Below are positions 56,971 through 64,000 of a stretch of DNA of 64,000 nt, one piece after another. The notes under the pieces were generated by a model. That model was not told the DNA's origin. It searched no databases and saw nothing but the letters and a program-made list of their open reading frames with translations. Each line of letters starts with the position of its first letter. Within the stretch, counting starts at the first letter, position 1. The DNA is taken from positions 310,001 through 374,000 of the forward strand of contig NZ_JANKBZ010000002.1 of assembly GCF_024623785.1 (NCBI RefSeq). Reading direction: 5' to 3'. The position numbers were made by a program, and so were the translations under genes. The stretch is from Archangium lipolyticum (GTDB lineage Bacteria; Myxococcota; Myxococcia; Myxococcales; Myxococcaceae).

Positions 56971-57348
56971 TTGAGCGCCAACATCCTCCTCGTGGATGAC
57001 AGCCCGACCGTACGCAACATCCTCAAGATCTACCTCATGAACCTGAAGATGGGGTTCGTCGAGGCGGAGGATGCGACGCGGGCACTGCAGCTGCTCCGGC
57101 TGGTACCGGTGAAGCTGGTCATCGCGGACATCAACATGCCCGGCATGGACGGCATCACCTTCGTCAAGCAGGTGCGCATGAGCCCCCTGGCTCAGGTGCG
57201 CGACGTCCCCGTCATCCTCCTCACGGGGGAGCGGGGCGGAGACCTGCGCCAGCGAGGCGTCGAAGCCGGAGCCAATGCCTTCATCAACAAGCCCGTCTCG
57301 CATCACGATCTGACAGAGACCGTGCGCAAGTTCCTGGCCCAGAACTGA
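56971..57348 (+). CDS. cheY: CheY-like response regulator
   Basis: 125 residues. NILLVDDSPTVRNILKIYLM, phospho-acceptor in LVIADINMPGMDG, LTGE Thr, and FINKPVS Lys. Starts with TTG 56971, with TAGGAG eight bases upstream. First gene of the chemosensory operon, 10 bp before the receiver-CheW gene. It should carry the output phosphoryl signal from CheA. Confidence 0.92.
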   Translation: MSANILLVDDSPTVRNILKIYLMNLKMGFVEAEDATRALQLLRLVPVKLVIADINMPGMDGITFVKQVRMSPLAQVRDVPVILLTGERGGDLRQRGVEAGANAFINKPVSHHDLTETVRKFLAQN

Positions 57349-57358
57349 GAGTCGAGCC

Positions 57359-58225
57359 GTGAGCCTCCCGTCCCTGCTCCTCGTCGACGACAGTGATGCC
57401 ATCCTCGCGCTCGAGCGCGCGATCCTCTCCGGCCATTACGCGCTGAACACCGCGAGCAATGGCAAGGAAGCGCTCGAGAAGGTGGGGTTGGTGCAGCCCG
57501 CCGCCATCCTGCTGGACCTCTCCATGCCGGAGATGGACGGCGATGAGGTCCTCCGGCGTTTGAAGGCGAACCCGGTCACCTCGGCGATCCCCGTCATCAT
57601 CATCTCCTCGGAGGCGGCGCGCGCGGAGGCGTGCCTGTCGCTGGGCGCGGAGCTGTTCCTGGCCAAGCCCTTCCGCGCCGATGAGCTGCTGAGCGCGGTG
57701 GAGAACGCGCTGGCCAACGCACGGCGCCGCGCCCGGGCCGGCTCCATGGCCCTGCTTCGGCTGACGGTGGGTGGGTTGGAGTTCGCCATCCCCCTGGATG
57801 CCGTGCGTCAGGTCATCCTCCAGCCCGCCACGCGCCCGCTGCCGCTGGGGCCCTCGTACATGTCCGAGTTCTTCGAGCTGCGGGGCCAGCCGGTGTGCGT
57901 GCTGGACCTGGCTCGCCGGCTGGACGTGGACCACCGCGAGGTCGTCGAGGAGCGCAAGCTGGTCATCCTGGAGATCAACGGCGTGCAGCTGGCGCTGAGC
58001 GTGGATGCCGTGCAGGACCCCGAGGAGTACCAGTCCTCGGACATCGAGCGGGCCGAGCGCGTGGGTGGTTCCGGGCACGGGCAGCTGAAGGAGACCCTGG
58101 TGGGCATGCTGCGCGCGGGTGAGCGCTCGGTGCCCATCTTCGAGCCGGGCGCCTTCGCCACGCAGGAACTGCTGCGCGAGGCGCTCGCGGTGCTGCGCCC
58201 GGCGGAGGTGGAGCGCAGCGCATGA
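57359..58225 (+). CDS. Receiver-CheW fusion protein (inverted CheV-like)
   Basis: 288 residues. N-terminal receiver (SLLLVDDSDAILALERAIL, acceptor in ILLDLSMPEMDG, FLAKPF) then a CheW domain from about residue 130 (LLRLTVGGLEFAIPLDAVRQVILQP ... FFELRGQPVCVLDLARRL). CheV proteins have CheW first and receiver last; here the order is reversed. It may modulate receptor-kinase coupling in response to phosphorylation. GTG start at 57359; the last bases overlap the cheR start by 4. Confidence 0.88.
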   Translation: MSLPSLLLVDDSDAILALERAILSGHYALNTASNGKEALEKVGLVQPAAILLDLSMPEMDGDEVLRRLKANPVTSAIPVIIISSEAARAEACLSLGAELFLAKPFRADELLSAVENALANARRRARAGSMALLRLTVGGLEFAIPLDAVRQVILQPATRPLPLGPSYMSEFFELRGQPVCVLDLARRLDVDHREVVEERKLVILEINGVQLALSVDAVQDPEEYQSSDIERAERVGGSGHGQLKETLVGMLRAGERSVPIFEPGAFATQELLREALAVLRPAEVERSA

Positions 58226-59433
58226 GTACGGGGGTGGAGCCGCAGCAGGTTCTCGCGCGAGCGCGTGAGGTCGTCTCGTCGTGCACGGGTTTCCGTGACA
58301 CGGCCATCTCGCCCTCGGCGGTGGATCGCGTCGTGCGCGCGGAGCTGGCGCGGGGCCGCAGCGCGTCGGACCTGCTGGCGGAGCTGCAGCGTTCCGGCAC
58401 GGCCCTGGAGCGGGCGTTGCTGGATGCCGTGCTGGTGGGGGAGACGTACTTCTTCCGCCACCCGGAGCAGTTCCGGTTCCTCGCCGCCGAGGCGGTGCCC
58501 GCGGCGTTGCGCCGGGGTGGCCCCGTGGTGCGTGGGTGGAGCGCGGGCTGTGCCTCGGGCGAGGAGGCCTATTCCATCGCCGCGTGTCTGCAGGGGACGG
58601 TGCCGCAGGGCGTGCGCGTGGAGGTGCTCGGCACGGACCTGCACGAGGGCCGCCTGGAATACGCGCGCCGGGGTGTGTATGGCTCCTGGTCCCGCCGCGA
58701 GGCCGGGCCGCTGCTCTATCCCCTCTATCAAGACGCCGCGGAGGGCCGGGTGAGCATCCTCGACTCCGTGCGCGCCGTCGCCCGCTTCGCCCAGACGAAT
58801 CTGCTGGAGCCCCTGCCGGAGGTCCACGGCAGCTTCGACGTCATCTTCTGCCGCAACGTGCTGACGTACTTCTCGCCGGACGCGGTGCAGGTGGCCCTGG
58901 GCCACCTGGCGCGCGCGCTCGTTCCGGGTGGCTTCCTGCTGCTGGGCACGGTGGAGGTGGATCATCCTCCGGCGGGGCTGGTGCGCGTGGGGCCTCCGGA
59001 GCTGCAGGCCTTCCGCCGCCCGCTCCCGCGGGAATTGACGCCGCCGCCCCGAGCCGCCGCCGCGGTCCGCGAGCCCGAGCCTCCCCGGCCGGCTCCCGTC
59101 CGTGCGCCGCCGCCGCCCCAACCCGCCCCCTCGCCCGTGCGCCTCCACCTGGAGGCGCTCCAGCGCATCGAGGGGGGCGACGAGGCCGGCGCCGCCACCG
59201 TCCTGGAAAAGCTGCTGCAGCAGTTCAGGGACTACCTGCCCGGCATGCTGGAGCTTGCCCTCCTGCGCGAGCGCGCGGGGGCACGCGAGGCAGCCTTCGC
59301 TCTCATGCACACCGTGCGCGACAACGCCGCCCGGCTTCCGCCGGATCTGATCATCGAGGGGCCAGAGCCGCTACCGGCCCGCTTCTATAGGGCGTCCGCC
59401 GACGCCTTCCTCACGCTGGGAGCCATCGAATGA
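58222..59433 (+). CDS. cheR: Chemoreceptor methyltransferase CheR with C-terminal extension
   Basis: 403 residues. VGETYFFRHPEQF, SAM site GWSAGCASGEEAYSIA, EVLGTDLHEGRLEYARRGVY, and FDVIFCRNVLTYF are diagnostic of CheR. A Pro/Ala-rich linker (about 275-310) leads to a helical TPR-like tail of about 90 residues, similar in layout to FrzF-type CheR proteins. Methylates glutamates of chemoreceptors. Overlaps its neighbours at both ends. Confidence 0.94.
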   Translation: MSTGVEPQQVLARAREVVSSCTGFRDTAISPSAVDRVVRAELARGRSASDLLAELQRSGTALERALLDAVLVGETYFFRHPEQFRFLAAEAVPAALRRGGPVVRGWSAGCASGEEAYSIAACLQGTVPQGVRVEVLGTDLHEGRLEYARRGVYGSWSRREAGPLLYPLYQDAAEGRVSILDSVRAVARFAQTNLLEPLPEVHGSFDVIFCRNVLTYFSPDAVQVALGHLARALVPGGFLLLGTVEVDHPPAGLVRVGPPELQAFRRPLPRELTPPPRAAAAVREPEPPRPAPVRAPPPPQPAPSPVRLHLEALQRIEGGDEAGAATVLEKLLQQFRDYLPGMLELALLRERAGAREAAFALMHTVRDNAARLPPDLIIEGPEPLPARFYRASADAFLTLGAIE

Positions 59434-59978
59434 CATCCTCCACCCCCCGAGGCCCCGAGGAAGTCCAGGATCAGGAGGTCAAAGCCCTCCTGGAGGAGCG
59501 CGCGACGCGCCTTCGTGGACGTGCCGATGGCACCGCCGACGAGACGGTGCTCATGGTGGCCGAGTTCCCCCTGGGCGAGGAGCGGTACGCCATTCCGCTC
59601 GAGTCGCTGCGCGCGGCGCTGCCGCTGCGGCTGGTGACGCCGGTGCCCCTGTCCATGCCGCACGTCATCGGCGTGCTGCGCTACCAGGGCCAGGTGCTCG
59701 CGGCGCTCAGCCTCGCGGCGCTGATGGGCGGCCACGGCTGGCGGCAGGACCCCGCCGTGCTGCTCGTGCTGGACCGTGGTGACGGGGAGCTGTGCGCCCT
59801 GGACTGCGAAGCCATTCCGCGCCCGCTCAGCCTGCCCACCGCGGCGGTGGAGGCGGCGCGCACGCAGGCGGAGGGTCCCGTGGTCGAGGTCCCTCTCAAG
59901 AACAACCGTCAGATCATCCACCTCATCGACCTGCCGCGCCTCTTCGCGCGCGGCGCCGGGGCTCGCAATGCCGGTTGA
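59430..59978 (+). CDS. cheW: Chemotaxis coupling protein CheW
   Basis: 182 residues. EFPLGEERYAIPLESLRAALPLRLVTPVP then HVIGVLRYQGQVLAALSL is the CheW fold. The first 40 residues form a charged extension. Links receptors to CheA. Overlaps cheR by 4 bp and cheA by 11 bp. Confidence 0.93.
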   Translation: MTSSTPRGPEEVQDQEVKALLEERATRLRGRADGTADETVLMVAEFPLGEERYAIPLESLRAALPLRLVTPVPLSMPHVIGVLRYQGQVLAALSLAALMGGHGWRQDPAVLLVLDRGDGELCALDCEAIPRPLSLPTAAVEAARTQAEGPVVEVPLKNNRQIIHLIDLPRLFARGAGARNAG

Positions 59979-62148
59979 CCCCATGCTGCAGAGCCTCGTG
60001 GCGGGCTTCTCGTCCGAGGCGCAGGAAGTCTGTCAGAAAGTCACCCTGGACCTGCTCGAGTTGGAGCGGGAGGGCATCGACAACGAGGCGCTGAGCAAGG
60101 TGTACACCCGCCTCGCGCGGCACCTGCACACCCTCAAGGGCAGTGCGGCCAGCCTCGGGTTGCAGGACCTGAGCGCCATCGCCCACAAGCTGGAGGATGC
60201 CCTCGCGCCGCTGCGCAAGGACATCATCCCCATGCCGCGGTCCATGGTGGACCTGCTGCTGCACGGGTTGGATCTCTTCCTGCTGCGCGCGCAGGCGCAC
60301 GCGGACGGGCGCGGAGACGCGCTGCCGGATCCGACGGATGCGCTGGCCCAGCTCGTGGCGGAGGCGCCGCCCCCCGAGGCCGCCGCCGGCATGACCGCCC
60401 CCGAGCCGGAGCCCGCGCCCGCGAAGGCCGCGCCCGCGAAGGCCGCGCCCGCGCCCGCTCCGGCCGCGGCGGCCCCCGCGTTGTCCCTGGCGGCGGACGA
60501 CTCCGAGTCGCTCGACGCTGGCTGGCGCGTGGCCGCGCACCAGGTGACGGCGCTGATGCGCGAAGTGGAGCGCCTGCGCGAGTTCCGCATGCGCCTGGAG
60601 GACCGGCTCCGGGACATCTCCAAGGCCGTGGAGTTGCTGGCCGTGCGCGAGCTGATGGCCCCCACGGCCCGGGCGCGCGCGGTGCTGGCGGCGGTGACGG
60701 CTGGCGTCCGCTCGGACGGCCACGAGGCCACCGACATCGTCGACAGCCTGGAGGAGGGCCTCAAGTCCATCACCACGCGCCCGGTGCGCACCATCCTCGA
60801 GCCGCTGCAGCGCATGGTGCGCGACCTGTCGCGTCAGCTGGGCAAGCAGGCCCGGCTCTCCGTGGTGGGCGCCGAGGTGTCGCTGGACCGCCGGCTGCTG
60901 GAGAAGCTCAAGGGCGCCATGGTGCACCTGCTGCGCAACGCGGTGGACCACGGCATCGAGATGCCCGACGAGCGCGAGCGCGCCGGCAAGCACCATGAGG
61001 GTGCCCTCACGCTGCGCGTGGAGCAGCAGGGCAACATCTTCATGATGGAGCTGAGCGACGACGGGCGCGGCATCGACGTCCATGTGGTGCGCGCGTCGGC
61101 CGAGCGCAAGGGGCTCATCACCGCGGACGAGGGCGCGCGGATGCACGAGGCGCAGATCCGCGACCTCATCTTCCGCCCCGGCTTCAGCACCCGCGTGGAT
61201 GTCACCGACACCTCGGGCCGTGGCGTGGGCCTGGACGCGGTGCGCTCCGCGGTGGAGTCCATGCAGGGCCGTATCGAGGTGGTGAGCACCAAGGGCTCGG
61301 GCACGCGCTTCATGCTCACCGTGCCGGTGGAGCTGGGCAGCTCGCCGGTGCTGACGGTGCGCGCCATCGACACCGCGGTGGGCCTGCCCATGCTGGCGGT
61401 GGAGTCCACCCAGCTGGCCTCCCAGGAGAACCTGCGCATCGGCCGCATGAGGACGCAGCTGGACTACAACGGCCAGCTCGTTCCGGTGGTGGACCTGGGC
61501 GCCCGCCTGGGCCTGCGCGCCTCGGCGCCTCCGTCCGAGGGCCAGCCGCTCATCATCGTCCAGAGTGGTGGCAAGCGCATGGCGCTCGCGGTGGATGCGG
61601 TCGTGGGTGATCGCGACCTCGTCATCCGCCCGCTGCCCGCCGAGGTCCGGGACGTGCCCGCCTACCAGGGCGCCGCCATCCTCAGCCGCGGCGAGCTGCT
61701 GCTCATCCTCCGCCCTGGCTGGGTGGTGAGCGAGTCGGCTCCGCAGACGGTCGCCATGCCGCAGAGCCGCCGGGCGCTCGTGGTGGACGACTCGCTCACG
61801 GCGCGCGCCCTCCATCGTGCGATGCTGGAGGCAGGTGGCTTCACGGTGCACCTGGCCGCCAGTGGCGCTCGTGCCATGGAGCGGTTGCAGACGGAGACTT
61901 ACGACGTGATCATTTGTGACCTCGAGATGGAGGAGATGAACGGGACCGAGCTCATCGCGAAGTTGCGCGTGCAGCCGGACACCAAGGACATCCCCGTCAT
62001 CCTCGTCTCGGCCAACGACAGCGCGGGCGCGCGTGCGCGCGGGCTGTCCGCGGGAGCCGACGGGTTCCTCAGCAAGCGTGAGTGCGCCGCGGGCCGTCTG
62101 CTCGCCGAGGTGCTCGACGTGATGAGCCGGAGGGGGGCCCGGGCATGA
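59968..62148 (+). CDS. cheA: Hybrid chemotaxis histidine kinase CheA with C-terminal receiver
   Basis: 726 residues. Hpt domain with phospho-acceptor H54 (HLHTLKGSAASLG), an Ala/Pro-rich linker in place of an obvious P2 domain, dimerisation helices, ATPase (HLLRNAVDHGIEMPDERERAG, DDGRGID, TDTSGRGVGLDAV), a CheW-like regulatory domain and a C-terminal receiver (RALVVDDSLTARALHRAML, acceptor in IICDLEMEEMNG). FrzE-like organisation. The attached receiver may act as a phosphate sink or competitor of CheY. An ATG at 59983 is an alternative start. Confidence 0.94.
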   Translation: MPVDPMLQSLVAGFSSEAQEVCQKVTLDLLELEREGIDNEALSKVYTRLARHLHTLKGSAASLGLQDLSAIAHKLEDALAPLRKDIIPMPRSMVDLLLHGLDLFLLRAQAHADGRGDALPDPTDALAQLVAEAPPPEAAAGMTAPEPEPAPAKAAPAKAAPAPAPAAAAPALSLAADDSESLDAGWRVAAHQVTALMREVERLREFRMRLEDRLRDISKAVELLAVRELMAPTARARAVLAAVTAGVRSDGHEATDIVDSLEEGLKSITTRPVRTILEPLQRMVRDLSRQLGKQARLSVVGAEVSLDRRLLEKLKGAMVHLLRNAVDHGIEMPDERERAGKHHEGALTLRVEQQGNIFMMELSDDGRGIDVHVVRASAERKGLITADEGARMHEAQIRDLIFRPGFSTRVDVTDTSGRGVGLDAVRSAVESMQGRIEVVSTKGSGTRFMLTVPVELGSSPVLTVRAIDTAVGLPMLAVESTQLASQENLRIGRMRTQLDYNGQLVPVVDLGARLGLRASAPPSEGQPLIIVQSGGKRMALAVDAVVGDRDLVIRPLPAEVRDVPAYQGAAILSRGELLLILRPGWVVSESAPQTVAMPQSRRALVVDDSLTARALHRAMLEAGGFTVHLAASGARAMERLQTETYDVIICDLEMEEMNGTELIAKLRVQPDTKDIPVILVSANDSAGARARGLSAGADGFLSKRECAAGRLLAEVLDVMSRRGARA

Positions 62149-63215
62149 GCGGCGGGAAGGACCCCATCCGCGTGTTGGTGGTGGACGACTCGCCCACGAT
62201 GGCGGACGCGGTCAGCGCGCTGCTGACGGACGATCCCCGCATCGAGGTGGTCGGCCGCGCCAACACGGGCAGCCGCGCGGTGACGCTGGCGCGCCTGCTG
62301 CGCCCGGACGTCATCACCATGGACCTGCTGATGCCGGACCTGGACGGCCCGGCGGCCATCGCGGCCATCATGGCCGAGGCGCCGGCGCGCATCCTGGTGG
62401 TGAGCGCCGTGGCGGATCAGCGCAACCTGGAGGTGTGCTTCCAGGCGATGAGCGCGGGCGCGCTGGAGCTCATCGGCAAGCCCTCCGTCACCAGTGGCGA
62501 GGAGCTGCGCCGCTGGGGCCGGCAGCTGGCCGAGTCGGTGTGTCTGATGGCGGAGGTGCCCGTCATCTCCCGGCGGATGCGCATCGCCTCGCCGCCGCCG
62601 CCGGTGATGGGCGCCCGGGTGGACATCTTCGGTCTGGCGGCCTCCACCGGTGGACCGCCCGCGCTGTCGGAGGTGCTCTCGCGCCTGCCGGCGGACCTGC
62701 CCGTGCCCATCGTCATCGCCCAGCACATCACCGAGGGCTTCACCCCGGGCATGGTGCGCTGGCTGTCGCAGGTGACGCCCCTCAAGGTGGTCATCGGCCG
62801 GGAGGGTGAGCGGCTGGAGCCGGGCCGGGTGTACTTCCCGCTGGATGGGCACGACCTGACGGTGGAGGGCGCCGGGGTGGTGCGGCTGACGCGTACGCGC
62901 GGCGGACCGTGTCCCTCGGGAGACCTGCTGCTGGCCTCGCTGGCGCGCACCTATGGGAGCCGCGCCGGTGGGGGCGTGCTCACCGGCATGGGCGAGGACG
63001 GGGCGCGGGGCCTGCTGGACATCCGCAAGGCCGGCGGCGTCACCTTCGCCCAGGACGAGGCGTCTTCCGTCGTCTTCGGCATGCCCCGGGTGGCCATCGA
63101 GCTGAAGGCCGCGGACCGGGGCGTGCCCCTGTCCGCCATGCCGGACATCATCCGGATGAGCTGCCGTCGTGGCCCCATGTCTGGCCGCACTTCTGGTCCG
63201 GAGGGTGTGTCTTGA
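62145..63215 (+). CDS. cheB: Chemoreceptor glutamate methylesterase CheB
   Basis: 356 residues. Receiver (VLVVDDSPTMADAV, acceptor in TMDLLMPDLDG) plus the esterase domain with the catalytic Ser in AASTGGPPAL, His in IAQHITEGFT and Asp in TGMGEDGARG. Reverses CheR methylation. ATG 62145 overlaps the cheA stop (ATGA). Confidence 0.95.
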   Translation: MSGGKDPIRVLVVDDSPTMADAVSALLTDDPRIEVVGRANTGSRAVTLARLLRPDVITMDLLMPDLDGPAAIAAIMAEAPARILVVSAVADQRNLEVCFQAMSAGALELIGKPSVTSGEELRRWGRQLAESVCLMAEVPVISRRMRIASPPPPVMGARVDIFGLAASTGGPPALSEVLSRLPADLPVPIVIAQHITEGFTPGMVRWLSQVTPLKVVIGREGERLEPGRVYFPLDGHDLTVEGAGVVRLTRTRGGPCPSGDLLLASLARTYGSRAGGGVLTGMGEDGARGLLDIRKAGGVTFAQDEASSVVFGMPRVAIELKAADRGVPLSAMPDIIRMSCRRGPMSGRTSGPEGVS

Positions 63216-63273
63216 GTCTTCCTGTTCGCCGGCGCCTGGTGCCGGTTTCGATCTTCTCCGCTGAGGAGCTTCC

Positions 63274-64000
63274 GTGAGCGCCAACGCCACCTCCAAGCAG
63301 TCACTGGGCATCGGACCCAAATTCATCCTCATCACGGCGGCCGTCAGTCTCGCCGTGGCCGTCGTGCTCGCCGTGGTCGCCGCCCAGCGGCTGCGGAGCA
63401 GCCTCCTGGACACCACCGTGAGCGAGGGCAAGGCGATCATCGTCGGCTTCTCGGCGGCCGCGGAGCGGGCCTCGGCGGACGGCGTCACCTCGTTCGGGCC
63501 GCTGCTGAGCGCGTTCCAGAACGTTGGCAACGTGCGCTACGTGTACGTGGTGGGCGGCGACAACGAAGTCATCGCCCACTCGTTCCCCAAGGAATTCCCC
63601 CAGGTGCTGCTGGGCATCAACAGCCTGAAGCCCGAGGCGCCCGCCGGTGGCCAGAACGTGCAGGTGGCTGACCCGGCCAAGGTGGTGCTCGACACCGGCA
63701 AGCAGGAGGTCATCGACCTGGCCCTGCCCCTGTCCGGTGGCGTGCGCGGCGTGGTGCACGTGGGCATGAAGTACGAGGCCATCGACGGGCAGGTGGACAT
63801 GCTGCTGCTCAACATGGCGCTGCTGGGCCTGCTCCTCGCCGCCGGTGGCGCGGGGGCCGCGGCCCTGCTGAGCCGCTCCGTGGTGGGCCCGCTGCGCGAG
63901 CTCACCGACGTGGCCGCCCACATCGTCGAGTCCGGCGATCTCACCCGACCCATCCAGGTGAAGGGCAGTGACGAGGTGAGCCAGCTGGCCCACTCCTTCG
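63274..64000 (+). CDS. Methyl-accepting chemotaxis protein, 3' end cut by window
   Basis: At least 242 residues visible. GTG 63274 with GAGGAG about 5 bases upstream. TM1 (FILITAAVSLAVAVVLAVVAA), a periplasmic sensor of about 155 residues (GFSAAAERASADGV ... VVHVGMKYEAIDG), TM2 (LLLNMALLGLLLAAGGAGAAALL) and the beginning of a HAMP domain (SRSVVGPLRELTDVAAHIVE). The signalling coiled coil must lie beyond base 64000. It is the likely cognate receptor of the operon. Confidence 0.85.
   Translation, partial: MSANATSKQSLGIGPKFILITAAVSLAVAVVLAVVAAQRLRSSLLDTTVSEGKAIIVGFSAAAERASADGVTSFGPLLSAFQNVGNVRYVYVVGGDNEVIAHSFPKEFPQVLLGINSLKPEAPAGGQNVQVADPAKVVLDTGKQEVIDLALPLSGGVRGVVHVGMKYEAIDGQVDMLLLNMALLGLLLAAGGAGAAALLSRSVVGPLRELTDVAAHIVESGDLTRPIQVKGSDEVSQLAHSF

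Overview
The window is high-GC DNA with dense gene packing, many 4-base ATGA/GTGA stop/start overlaps, and a family load typical of a myxobacterium. That load includes three eukaryote-like Ser/Thr kinases (one with cyclic-nucleotide, one with STAND-NTPase and SUMF1, one with PEGA domains), TPR-CHAT and ADYC-domain proteins, a SitA6/SitI6-like toxin-immunity pair, a large chemosensory operon and many exported lipoproteins. I infer Myxococcota, most likely Archangium/Cystobacter-like. No rRNA, tRNA, CRISPR array or intact insertion sequence was seen.

Layout. 0.1-7.6 kb: histidine phosphatase, cNMP-binding kinase, an exported TPR-CHAT protease, an ADYC protein and a miniature CHAT paralogue made by internal in-frame deletions. 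7.6-14.6 kb: a 1354-residue kinase with an N-terminal anti-sigma-like zinc motif, facing a divergent sigma factor; then a truncated winged-helix gene and a toxin/immunity pair. 14.6-20.6 kb: a four-gene RiPP operon on the minus strand (precursor, radical SAM/SPASM enzyme, LanC cyclase, full-length LanB dehydratase), the best candidate for an undescribed system. 20.7-25.4 kb: trpDCFBA preceded by a 51-residue DAHP-synthase regulatory-domain gene; trpE and trpG are absent. 25.5-33.4 kb: FAD oxidoreductase plus CPBP protease, an M49-like metallopeptidase, a CrtW-like ketolase, MsrP-MsrQ and a cytochrome P450.

33.4-48.9 kb: receiver proteins; an operon of kinase, TonB-dependent receptor and surface lipoprotein; a coiled-coil lipoprotein; an orphan cobalamin-binding-type protein; an Omp85-like outer-membrane protein overlapping a GT22/Alg9-type mannosyltransferase; an operon of chemoreceptor, micro-ORF and 4-TM protein; and a UPF0489 protein. 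48.9-56.8 kb: S9 peptidase, cold-shock protein, 2-oxoglutarate dehydrogenase E1 and E2, and FabI. 57.0-64.0 kb: a chemosensory operon (CheY, receiver-CheW fusion, CheR, CheW, CheA-receiver hybrid, CheB, and a chemoreceptor cut by the window end).

How the genes work together. The RiPP operon has overlapping genes, a plausible promoter immediately before the precursor and a hairpin separating it from trpA, so it can form one regulated unit. In it LanB and LanC would install (methyl)lanthionine on a 19-residue core with only one Cys, while the radical SAM enzyme adds a second, unknown modification. The trp genes are one tightly coupled operon. The Che genes form a complete phosphorelay plus adaptation module. 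A 36-38 bp palindromic repeat occurs four times between 24.1 and 27.9 kb, twice inside reading frames. All functional statements come from reading motifs by eye; no database search was run.
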